DNA of 8,752 nucleotides. Origin: a bacterium (GTDB lineage: Bacteria; Patescibacteriota; JABMPQ01; JAQVVF01). The translations under genes and the position numbers were made by a program. The stretch lies in contig JAUWOX010000038.1 in assembly GCA_030611905.1 (NCBI GenBank), forward strand, positions 1 through 8,752, given 5' to 3'. Shown here piece by piece: positions 1 through 4,805 of the stretch (positions within the stretch are counted from its first letter, which is position 1; each line of letters opens with the position of its first letter). The notes beneath the pieces are model-generated. The model saw only the letters and a list, made by a program, of their open reading frames with translations, was not told the DNA's origin and did not search any database.

Positions 1-40
1 TTGTTCCATTGTTCTATTGCTCCATTGTTCCATAATTCGA
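1..40. repeat. 8-nt tandem repeat, about five units, inside the M23 reading frame
   Basis: On the plus strand the units are TTGTTCCA, TTGTTCTA, TTGCTCCA, TTGTTCCA and a diverged TAATTCGA; in the coding direction the unit is TGGAACAA. Three units make 24 nt, so the peptide repeats every 8 residues (WNNGAIEQ, then WNN). The array continues to the window edge, so its full length is unknown. Confidence 0.8.
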
Positions 41-1013
41 TGGTTTTTTGGGAAATATTATATTGGAATATTTTTAGTTTGGGGAATTGATTGGGGCCAG
101 TGGTAACAATTATTTCGTCTTGGTTATCTGAGTCAAGATCAGTGGCGGCGAGATTTATTTGGCCTTTATATTTTTTGCTAAAAGGGCGAAATTTGGTGAT
201 TAGGTTCTGGGTTTTTTTATTAAATATTTTTATCTTTGGTTTTTTAAAATTAGAACTAACGATTATTTCATCTTGCTGGTTGCTGTCAATATCGCCTAGG
301 GTAATTTGACAGCCTTTTCTATTTTTTTTTGAGAAGGCGAAGAAATCAAAAGTTTTAATGGCTTTTTTATTTTTTTTGAATAATCTGATATGAGCTCGGC
401 CTGGAGCATTAGGGGCAGTGATTATTTTTCCTTGATCAAAAGTTTGATATTTTATTTTTTTCTTTAAAAAATTGGTTGGATTATACCATTCAGCGATTTT
501 GTCTTGAGTGCCAAGTCCCCAATAGACCCATTGTTTGTTAACATTAATATAGGGTCCTTTTCTAATGCCAAAATGGAGATGTTCGGACCAGCCGCCATTT
601 TCTTGAAAATCGCCCAGATAACCAATGGTTTGTCCTTTATTGACGAATTGACCTTTAACGACAGGAACGTTATTTTTTAGATGGCCGTAAAGTGAAACAA
701 TTTTGTTATGGTTAGGTAGAGTGTGTTCAATAAGAACAACGGTTCCAAAATTAGTATGAATGCCAATATGTTTTACTTGGCCAGTGGCGATAGAGTAAAT
801 TGGTGAATTTTTAGGAGCGGCAACATCATCGCCAAGATGGAAAATTCCAGGGGCGCGTTCAAAGCCGAATTTTTGGTCGGCGATGTCAAAATGCCAGGAA
901 TCAAGCGGATAAGTGAAGTTATTGGCTGGGATGATGGCAAGCTGATTGGCGCTGATTAATGTTGGGGTGATGATTAGGGCGAGGGTTATGAATATGATTT
1001 TTGTTTTTGACAT
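1..1013 (-). CDS. Exported M23-family metallopeptidase with FG-GAP-like repeats (3' end outside window)
   Basis: This is a probable secreted or periplasmic zinc endopeptidase acting on peptidoglycan cross-bridges. I translated the minus strand by hand; it stays open from an ATG at 1013 to the window edge (337 codons). Residues 1-22 form a signal peptide with a hydrophobic core and an SA-N type cleavage region. The LytM/M23 domain spans about residues 35-160, and all expected metal and catalytic residues are visible: H59 and D63 in HLGDD, H111 in YGHL, and H145/H147 in the HLHF motif, so it should be active. After a linker come two FG-GAP/VCBS-like calcium-binding segments with DxD...DE cores, at D241-E249 and D292-E300, each followed by a short beta-strand pattern. 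Residues 328-337 are encoded by an 8-nt tandem repeat. There is no obvious Shine-Dalgarno site. The family call is firm; the substrate is inferred. Confidence 0.9.
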   Translation of the reverse strand, partial: MSKTKIIFITLALIITPTLISANQLAIIPANNFTYPLDSWHFDIADQKFGFERAPGIFHLGDDVAAPKNSPIYSIATGQVKHIGIHTNFGTVVLIEHTLPNHNKIVSLYGHLKNNVPVVKGQFVNKGQTIGYLGDFQENGGWSEHLHFGIRKGPYINVNKQWVYWGLGTQDKIAEWYNPTNFLKKKIKYQTFDQGKIITAPNAPGRAHIRLFKKNKKAIKTFDFFAFSKKNRKGCQITLGDIDSNQQDEIIVSSNFKKPKIKIFNKKTQNLITKFRPFSKKYKGQINLAATDLDSDNQDEIIVTTGPNQFPKLKIFQYNISQKTIELWNNGAIEQWN

Positions 1014-1089
1014 GAATTTGAGTTAATGGCTAGATAGTAGTTAATTTAATATTATCATACTTTTATTAATAGCCGAAGGGTTGCTAGAG

Positions 1090-1118
1090 TTGACAATTAT
1101 TTTGTAATATGATAGTGT
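1090..1118 (+). promoter_or_regulatory. Candidate sigma-70 promoter for the 1175 gene
   Basis: A perfect -35 box TTGACA lies at 1090-1095. At 17-nt spacing the -10 position holds TAGTGT (1113-1118), which is weak. Better -10 matches nearby, TATGAT at 1108 and TATATT at 1118, have poor spacing (12 and 22 nt). The location, 57 nt before the start codon in a divergent intergenic region, fits a promoter, but the -10 choice is uncertain. Confidence 0.45.
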
Positions 1119-1141
1119 ATATTACCGTACTGGAAAGCACT

Positions 1142-1156
1142 TTTTAGAGTCTAAAA
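1142..1156. repeat. Short palindrome in the 5' leader of the 1175 gene
   Basis: TTTTAGA and TCTAAAA form perfect 7-nt arms around a single G. The palindrome lies between the candidate promoter and the Shine-Dalgarno site at 1163. It could be an operator or a weak leader hairpin, or chance in AT-rich sequence. Confidence 0.35.
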
Positions 1157-1174
1157 GGCCGCAAGGAGGGCAAA

Positions 1175-2002
1175 ATGCAGAGAAAGGCAAGACTTTTGGT
1201 TTTGACAGGCGTGTTTTTGTGGATGATGAGTTTTGTGGGTTGTTTTGCTTTTGTGAAGAGTGATCGTTTTGGTAGTTGGGAGCAGTTTTTGATGAAGTAT
1301 ACCGTTGGACAGTATTATGATTCGCTTGCTCGAGAATTGGTTGACAAGTATCGGCCTGAACAACCAGCAACAGAATACTATGATGGCAAGGCTCATCTAT
1401 GGTGCGTGAGTCCTGATCGCATGTTTTATAGTGCTCGGTGGATTTATTTGGAGGATAAGTTTGGAGGGATGTATTTGGAGGAGCCTTTTAGTAAGGTAAT
1501 TGGAGAAGAACGGAAGGGTTTTATTACTTTTGTTGTTAGAAGTATGACGCCTGATAGAGTTCGGGGCCTGGTGAAGTTTTTGCCGGAGCTCGTTTCTCGC
1601 ATGATTGAAGTGGCGCAGCATCCGAGATCTGCTTACAGTGATGGACAGATTAGAGAGATGTTGTTGCTTTATGCTCTAGAGGCGAATGAAGCAGCTCAGT
1701 ATTGTTCGTTTGTGATGGATTTGGAGCCAGAAAAGGATGGAGTGATTGGAATTCTGGAGATGTTTGATAGATGCAGTAGTCGGGGTGATGATAGGGCTTG
1801 TAGTCTTTATACTACCTTTGGAAAAGAGTTGCAGAAAATGGCGGCGAAACGATGGAAGAAAAAGACGCAAGATTTTCACATGAGTACTCTTTTGTGGGTG
1901 TTGCGGCGAAGACAGGATGGGGGAAATAGGTTGTTGCAGGCTTATGTTGATTTGGCAGGAGACATTGAAAATTATCTTCGGCAGGAAGCTGACAAGTTGT
2001 AG
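1175..2002 (+). CDS. Membrane-anchored or exported protein of unknown function (275 aa)
   Basis: I do not recognise this family. The ATG at 1175 is supported by a strong Shine-Dalgarno sequence, AAGGAGGG at 1163-1170, the best in the window. Residues 1-6 are basic (MQRKAR) and residues 7-26 form one hydrophobic segment, so the protein is either anchored by its N-terminus or exported. A cysteine at position 23 follows F-V-G, a poor lipobox, so a lipoprotein is possible but not favoured. The rest is a soluble, mostly charged and probably helical domain with cysteines at 77, 177, 200 and 209 and a Trp/Tyr-rich stretch around 68-100. No catalytic motif is apparent. The gene is divergent from the M23 peptidase and followed by an intrinsic terminator 18 nt after its stop, which suggests a monocistronic, separately regulated unit. 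Confidence 0.8.
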   Translation: MQRKARLLVLTGVFLWMMSFVGCFAFVKSDRFGSWEQFLMKYTVGQYYDSLARELVDKYRPEQPATEYYDGKAHLWCVSPDRMFYSARWIYLEDKFGGMYLEEPFSKVIGEERKGFITFVVRSMTPDRVRGLVKFLPELVSRMIEVAQHPRSAYSDGQIREMLLLYALEANEAAQYCSFVMDLEPEKDGVIGILEMFDRCSSRGDDRACSLYTTFGKELQKMAAKRWKKKTQDFHMSTLLWVLRRRQDGGNRLLQAYVDLAGDIENYLRQEADKL

Positions 2003-2020
2003 TTTTGATCTTTAGTATAG

Positions 2021-2042
2021 CCGTTCGGATGAACGGTTTTTT
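2021..2042 (+). terminator. Intrinsic terminator of the 1175 gene
   Basis: A 6-bp stem CCGTTC/GAACGG with loop GGAT is followed directly by six T residues. It lies just after the stop codon of the unknown gene. Confidence 0.8.
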
Positions 2043-2076
2043 ATTACGATAAAATAAAGGGTTTAAAAATGATTGT

Positions 2077-2116
2077 GTAAATAAAAACAGAGCTTCAACG
2101 CTCTGTTTTTATTTAC
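2077..2116. terminator. Bidirectional terminator between the 1175 gene and tRNA-Glu
   Basis: Perfect 17-bp arms (2077-2093 and 2100-2116) enclose the 6-nt loop TTCAAC. The stem core is ACAGAGC/GCTCTGT, flanked by an A-rich run on one side and a T-rich run on the other, so it reads as a terminator in both directions. On the minus strand it begins within the last bases of the tRNA and would end tRNA transcription. On the plus strand it would back up the terminator at 2021. Confidence 0.8.
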
Positions 2117-2185
2117 CGCCAAGGGGAATCGAACCCCTGTTTTCAGGATGAAAACCTGATGTCCTAACCACTAGACGATGGCGGC
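2114..2185 (-). tRNA. tRNA-Glu (anticodon TTC), intact
   Basis: The minus strand gives a complete 72-nt cloverleaf. The acceptor stem is GCCGCCA/TGGCGGT with a terminal G-T pair, the D-arm starts GTCTAGTGG, and the anticodon arm is TCAGG-TTTTCAT-CCTGA. The T-arm is AGGGG-TTCGATT-CCCCT and the discriminator is A. The anticodon at 2152-2150 reads TTC. CCA is not encoded and must be added after transcription. The first 22 nt overlap the 3' end of the GIY-YIG ORF on the same strand, and the same tRNA 5' part is duplicated at 2442-2523. The gene's own promoter is not evident, because the good promoter lies beyond the duplicated copy. Confidence 0.95.
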
Positions 2186-2439
2186 ACAATTAAGCTCTTT
2201 TTTATATTTCTAAATAATTCTCTTTTTTTGGAACTATTTCTCTTCAATTCTATCTCTCTCTTTCTTGCATCAGTCTTATTTAAAAATGCTTCGTAATAAA
2301 TTAATTTAAAAGGTGTTCTATGTTTTAGGGATTTAGTTTTACCAAGATTATGTTCTTTAAATCTTTTACGTAAGTTAGAAGTATAGCCAATATAGGTATT
2401 ATAATCTTTTAAACTTTGTAATACGTATACATAATGCAT
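2164..2439 (-). CDS. Small GIY-YIG nuclease-domain protein, stop codon inside tRNA-Glu
   Basis: This is a single-domain GIY-YIG endonuclease of the small UvrC/YhbQ-like type, about 91 aa from the ATG at 2439. Its first strand is HYVYVLQS, where YVY takes the place of GIY. The second motif is NTYIGYTSN, followed by the helix RKRFKEHN with the conserved arginine. The later YYEAF carries the conserved glutamate, and a basic helix KREIELKR follows. It therefore looks catalytically intact. The frame stays open upstream to a GTG at 2508, but that extension only translates tRNA fragment and palindrome, so I chose the ATG where family similarity begins. That ATG is 2 nt after the tRNA fragment and has no good Shine-Dalgarno site. 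The last residues, VPPSSSG, and the stop are encoded by the 5' end of the intact tRNA-Glu. The role is unknown; a selfish homing-type function is an inference from the tRNA duplication. Confidence 0.85.
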   Translation of the reverse strand: MHYVYVLQSLKDYNTYIGYTSNLRKRFKEHNLGKTKSLKHRTPFKLIYYEAFLNKTDARKREIELKRNSSKKRELFRNIKKSLIVPPSSSG

Positions 2440-2441
2440 AT

Positions 2442-2522
2442 CTGTTTTCAGGATGCCACCCAGCGGGGTGATCACCCTGCAGGGTGAAAAACCTGATGTC
2501 CTAACCACTAGACGATGGCGGC
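2442..2522 (-). pseudogene. Interrupted, 3'-truncated copy of tRNA-Glu
   Basis: On the minus strand, nt 1-35 of tRNA-Glu (2522-2488) are identical to the intact gene. A 32-bp insert follows (2487-2456), then nt 36-49 (2455-2442), again identical. After that, similarity stops exactly where the T-stem should continue. The insert falls between the second and third anticodon bases. The T-arm and the 3' acceptor strand are missing, so it cannot be a functional tRNA. Its perfect identity to the intact copy suggests a recent duplication. Confidence 0.9.
2457..2486. repeat. Nested palindromic insert in the tRNA-Glu fragment
   Basis: The 30-bp core is an inverted repeat with no loop: 15-nt arms matching at 13 of 15 positions, with the centre GGGTGATCACCC fully palindromic. 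Each arm is also self-complementary: CACCCTGCAGGGTG is a perfect palindrome, and the other arm has CACCC/GGGTG around a 4-nt loop. It can form one long cruciform or two adjacent hairpins. Its GC content is far above its surroundings. Confidence 0.85.
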
Positions 2523-2542
2523 ATGATAAAAAATAAAAAACT

Positions 2543-2582
2543 ATTATATAATGAAAATAGCAAAAAAATTGATTAATGTCAA
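2543..2582 (-). promoter_or_regulatory. Candidate promoter for the tRNA-Glu fragment / GIY-YIG / tRNA-Glu unit
   Basis: On the minus strand a perfect TTGACA (2582-2577) is followed after 17 nt by TATTTT (2559-2554) with a TGC extended -10. A perfect TATAAT also lies closer, at 2548-2543, without a matching -35. Both point toward the tRNA fragment, which starts 20-30 nt downstream. This was probably the original tRNA-Glu promoter, now separated from the intact gene by the GIY-YIG unit. Confidence 0.6.
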
Positions 2583-2640
2583 TTTTTGGAAAGAGAAGGG
2601 ATAGATGTTAAAAATAGCAGAATTGATTTGAGAAAAGTTT

Positions 2641-2669
2641 TTGTTTAAATTTTTATAATTTGGTATAAT
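2641..2669 (+). promoter_or_regulatory. Promoter for the transposase-gap operon
   Basis: TTGTTT (2641-2646) is followed by a 17-nt spacer and a perfect TATAAT (2664-2669) preceded by TGG, an extended -10. It lies 30 nt before the transposase ATG. A run of seven G residues (2693-2699) directly abuts that ATG and may serve as an unusually close Shine-Dalgarno site. No better promoter is visible before gap, so this may drive the whole downstream operon. Confidence 0.65.
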
Positions 2670-2699
2670 AAAGTATTAAGAAGTAATTTATAGGGGGGG

Positions 2700-3299
2700 A
2701 TGGATTTATTTAAAAATAAATATAGAATAGGATCAGCTCGTTTAAAAAATTGGGATTATTCTAATATTGGTTATTATTTTGTGACCATTTGTACGAAAGA
2801 TCGAAAATATTTTTTTGGAGATGTCAAAAATTCAGAAATGCAATTGTTTGTAATTGGTGAAATGGCAGAAAAATTTTGGATGGAAATTCCCAAGCATTTC
2901 AAAAATGTGAAATTAGATAGACATATTGTAATGCCAAATCATATACATGGGATTATAAATATTTTTAAAAAATGTGGTAGAAACGAGGCAATGCCAAATC
3001 GTAGAAACGAGGCAATGCCTCGTTTCTACCGGAAAATATCACCTAAACCCAAATCGTTGTCTGTTATTATTGGTTCGTTTAAATCCGTCGTTACGAAATT
3101 TGTTAATGACGAATATCCGTCGTTTCATTTTCAATGGCAGTCGCGTTTTTATGATCATATTGTTAGAGACGAGGAATCATTAAATAGGATTAGAAATTAT
3201 ATTGATTTAAATCCAGAAAAATGGGAAAGGGATAGAAATAATTTGAAAAAATTAGATAAAAATTTTATATTTAAAAAAAATACTTATGAGAACTATTAG
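2700..3299 (+). CDS. REP-associated tyrosine (Y1/IS200-like HUH) transposase
   Basis: This is a single-strand-DNA nuclease/transposase of the Y1_Tnp superfamily, RAYT type (199 aa). Family features in order are RLKNWDYSNIGYYFVTICT at the N-terminus, the HUH motif in MPNHIHGI with H81 and H83, and GSFKSVVTKF in the middle. The C-terminal WQSRFYDHIVRDEESLNRI then carries Y151 as the candidate nucleophile, followed by NYIDLNPEKW. All catalytic positions appear intact and the length is usual. Between the HUH motif and the middle block, residues 93-110 are encoded by a REP-like palindromic repeat, giving the duplicated peptide RNEAMP. The start follows the family pattern, although the G-run before it is very close. 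The stop overlaps the gap start by 14 nt, which couples the transposase to the sugar operon. Such proteins are usually single-copy, domesticated and tied to REP hairpins rather than to flanking insertion-sequence ends; no such ends are seen here. Confidence 0.9.
   Translation: MDLFKNKYRIGSARLKNWDYSNIGYYFVTICTKDRKYFFGDVKNSEMQLFVIGEMAEKFWMEIPKHFKNVKLDRHIVMPNHIHGIINIFKKCGRNEAMPNRRNEAMPRFYRKISPKPKSLSVIIGSFKSVVTKFVNDEYPSFHFQWQSRFYDHIVRDEESLNRIRNYIDLNPEKWERDRNNLKKLDKNFIFKKNTYENY
2977..3029 (+). repeat. REP-like palindrome with partial direct duplication inside the transposase gene
   Basis: A 19-nt sequence starting GTAGAAACGAGG occurs at 2977-2995 and again at 3001-3019, a 24-nt period that keeps the frame. 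The second copy continues into a perfect hairpin: arms GTAGAAACGAGGCA (3001-3014) and TGCCTCGTTTCTAC (3016-3029) around one A. The GTAG at the 5' foot is the tetranucleotide typical of REP hairpins recognised by RAYT proteins. There is no T-run after it, so it is not a terminator. Confidence 0.85.
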
Positions 3300-4293
3300 A
3301 ATAGCGATAAATGGTTTTGGCCGGATTGGCCGGGCATTTTTTAAAGTGGCTTTTGAAAATTCAGACATTGATGTGGTGGCAGTAAATGATTTGGCTGATA
3401 GTTATTCTTTGGCTTATTTGTTAAAGTATGATTCGGTTTATGGAAAATATGATAGAAAGGTTGGGGCAACAGATAGTAAATTAGTTGTTGATGGAACAGA
3501 GATCGAAAGTTTGACAGAAAAAGATCCTTTGAAGCTTCCATGGAAAGATTTGGATATTGATGTGGTTATTGAATCAACCGGTGTTTTTACAGAGGCGGAA
3601 AAAGCGTCAATGCATTTTAAGGCAGGGGCAAAACGAGTGATTATTTCTGCTCCGGGCAAGGGAGATGTGCAGACAGTTTTGGTGCGTGAAAATGAGGAAA
3701 AATTTGGTGATAATAAATTAACTTGCAATGCTTCTTGTACAACTAATGCGGTTGGGCCAGTTGCAATGGTTATGGCCGAAAGTCCTGGAGTGCATAAGGC
3801 GATTATGACAACAATTCATGCTTATACAGTGACTCAATCACTTGTTGATGGTCCAGATGAGAAAGATTATCGGCGGGGGAGAGCCGGAGCTATTAATATG
3901 GTGCCATCAACTACGGGAGCGGCGAAGGCAACTGCTTTGGCTTTGCCAGAATACGAAAATAAATTTGATGGGATTGCTGTTCGGGTACCAGTGGCTTGCG
4001 GATCATTGGCCGACTTTACTTTTTTGGCAAAGAAAAAGGTGAGTGTGGAAGAAATTAATAATATTTTTAAAGAAGCGGCTGATTCTGGTAGATGGAAAGA
4101 TGTTTTACGAGTTTCAGAGGATCCAATTGTTTCTTCGGATATTATTGGCGATAAGCATGCATCTATTGTGGATTTGGAATTTACCCGAGTGGTTGATGGT
4201 GATCTAGTTAAAGTGTTGGCTTGGTATGATAATGAAGTAGGGTATGCTTATACACTCGTGGAACATGTTGTTAAGGTAGGAGGGTTGATATAA
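3286..4293 (+). CDS. gap: Glyceraldehyde-3-phosphate dehydrogenase (type I)
   Basis: This cytoplasmic glycolytic enzyme converts glyceraldehyde-3-phosphate, NAD and phosphate to 1,3-bisphosphoglycerate. It has 335 aa, the normal length. The N-terminal Rossmann motif INGFGRIGR is at 8-16, and the NDLAD segment at 34-38 fits NAD use. The active-site motif SCTTN has nucleophile C151, and HAYT carries the catalytic H178. The phosphate-site block RRGRAGAINMVPSTTGAAKA spans 196-214, and WYDNEVGY (313-320) is near the C-terminus. The ATG overlaps the end of the transposase by 14 nt with no Shine-Dalgarno site, so translation may depend on coupling. It heads a run of pentose-phosphate genes, which suggests that triose phosphate made by transketolase is passed directly to lower glycolysis. 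Confidence 0.97.
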   Translation: MRTIRIAINGFGRIGRAFFKVAFENSDIDVVAVNDLADSYSLAYLLKYDSVYGKYDRKVGATDSKLVVDGTEIESLTEKDPLKLPWKDLDIDVVIESTGVFTEAEKASMHFKAGAKRVIISAPGKGDVQTVLVRENEEKFGDNKLTCNASCTTNAVGPVAMVMAESPGVHKAIMTTIHAYTVTQSLVDGPDEKDYRRGRAGAINMVPSTTGAAKATALALPEYENKFDGIAVRVPVACGSLADFTFLAKKKVSVEEINNIFKEAADSGRWKDVLRVSEDPIVSSDIIGDKHASIVDLEFTRVVDGDLVKVLAWYDNEVGYAYTLVEHVVKVGGLI

Positions 4294-4298
4294 AATTC

Positions 4299-4346
4299 TA
4301 AATAACAAACTTTGCCTATTGATAGGTAGGCAAATCACAAATAACA
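4299..4346. repeat. Hairpin with flanking 8-bp direct repeats between gap and rpiB
   Basis: TTTGCCTA (4311-4318) and TAGGCAAA (4327-4334) form an 8-bp stem with an 8-nt loop. An alternative shorter stem, CCTA/TAGG with loop TTGA, competes with it. The sequence AAATAACA occurs on both sides (4300-4307 and 4339-4346), at nearly equal distance, like a target duplication around a small element. There is no T-run suited to termination, and the operon continues. Confidence 0.5.
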
Positions 4347-4361
4347 GATTATAAAAAATTT

Positions 4362-4805
4362 ATGATATATTTGGGAGCTGATCATCGCGGGTTTGAATTA
4401 AAAGAAAAAATAAAAGAATATTTGGTTAGCAAGCAGATTGTTTTTGATGATTTGGGCAATATTGCTTATGATGAAAAAGATGATTATCCAGATTACGCTT
4501 ATGCAGTAGCTAAAAAAGTTGCGGGTGATAATGAGGGTTTGGGGATTTTAATTTGTGGTTCAGGTGTTGGTGTTGATGTAGTAGCTAATAAGATTAAGGG
4601 CATAAGGTCGGGATTGATTTTTAGTGAGAAGCAGGCCAAGGCAGCTAGGGCTGACGATGATGTAAATGTTGTTAGTCTGCCAGTTGATTTTTTGTCGGAA
4701 GGTGAAGCCCTGAAGATTGTTGAAGTATGTTTGGAAACAGGTTTTTCAAATGAAGAGAGATTTGTTAGGCGATTAGAAAAAATTAAGGAAATTGAAAATG
4801 AATAG
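4362..4805 (+). CDS. rpiB: Ribose-5-phosphate isomerase B (RpiB/LacAB family)
   Basis: It interconverts ribose-5-phosphate and ribulose-5-phosphate in the non-oxidative pentose-phosphate pathway. It has 147 aa, the usual RpiB length. The N-terminus GADHRGFELK contains D7 and H8, DYPDYA is at 41-46, and the anion-hole/active-site block ICGSGVGVDVVANKIKGIRSG holds C65, equivalent to the catalytic cysteine of E. coli RpiB. The usual HNDANV motif is DDDVNV here, so the ring-opening histidine (about position 99 in E. coli) is Asp98. Near the C-terminus the usual ERHxRR is ERFVRR, which keeps the phosphate-binding arginines. The changes may affect rate or substrate; a LacA/LacB-like sugar isomerase role is a less likely alternative. 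No Shine-Dalgarno site is visible at the ATG, which follows a 68-nt spacer with a hairpin. The 3' end overlaps the epimerase by 8 nt. Confidence 0.9.
   Translation: MIYLGADHRGFELKEKIKEYLVSKQIVFDDLGNIAYDEKDDYPDYAYAVAKKVAGDNEGLGILICGSGVGVDVVANKIKGIRSGLIFSEKQAKAARADDDVNVVSLPVDFLSEGEALKIVEVCLETGFSNEERFVRRLEKIKEIENE

Larger units (their letters stand above)
2186..2523 (-). mobile_element. Putative small mobile unit at tRNA-Glu (tRNA fragment, palindrome, GIY-YIG ORF)
   Basis: A 36-bp direct repeat (2488-2523 and 2151-2186), the 5' end of tRNA-Glu plus one preceding base, brackets the palindromic insert and the nuclease ORF. The spacing between copies is 337 bp. Recombination between the copies would delete the unit and leave one intact tRNA next to the upstream promoter. 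This looks like an insertion that duplicated its target while preserving tRNA function. No recombinase is present and mobility itself is inferred. Confidence 0.4.

Noticed and set aside
91..309. Plus-strand ORF of 72 aa
   Set aside because: It is antisense to the M23 peptidase gene, whose catalytic motifs and signal peptide are clear.
1175..1243. Lipoprotein signal at Cys23 of the unknown protein
   Set aside because: The residues before the cysteine (F-V-G) fit a lipobox poorly; a plain membrane anchor or signal peptide is as likely.
2440..2508. N-terminal extension of the GIY-YIG protein from a GTG at 2508
   Set aside because: These 23 codons translate only the tRNA fragment and the palindrome; family similarity starts at the ATG at 2439.
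2114..2523. Group I intron with a GIY-YIG ORF in tRNA-Glu
   Set aside because: The downstream tRNA is complete and uninterrupted, and the insert in the broken copy is only 32 bp. The remaining non-tRNA sequence is almost entirely ORF, leaving no room for a catalytic intron core. Splicing from 2488 to 2150 would formally restore the tRNA but is not needed.
2977..3029. CRISPR-like direct repeat
   Set aside because: There are only two copies with a 5-nt spacer, they lie inside a coding frame, and they form a REP-like hairpin.
2974..3183. Separate ORF inside the transposase gene
   Set aside because: It is a shadow frame; the true frame carries the HUH and C-terminal transposase motifs. It stays open partly because the repeat lacks stops.
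4792..4797. TTG start for the epimerase
   Set aside because: The ATG at 4798 has AAGGAA at a suitable distance, and the two extra residues add no family similarity.
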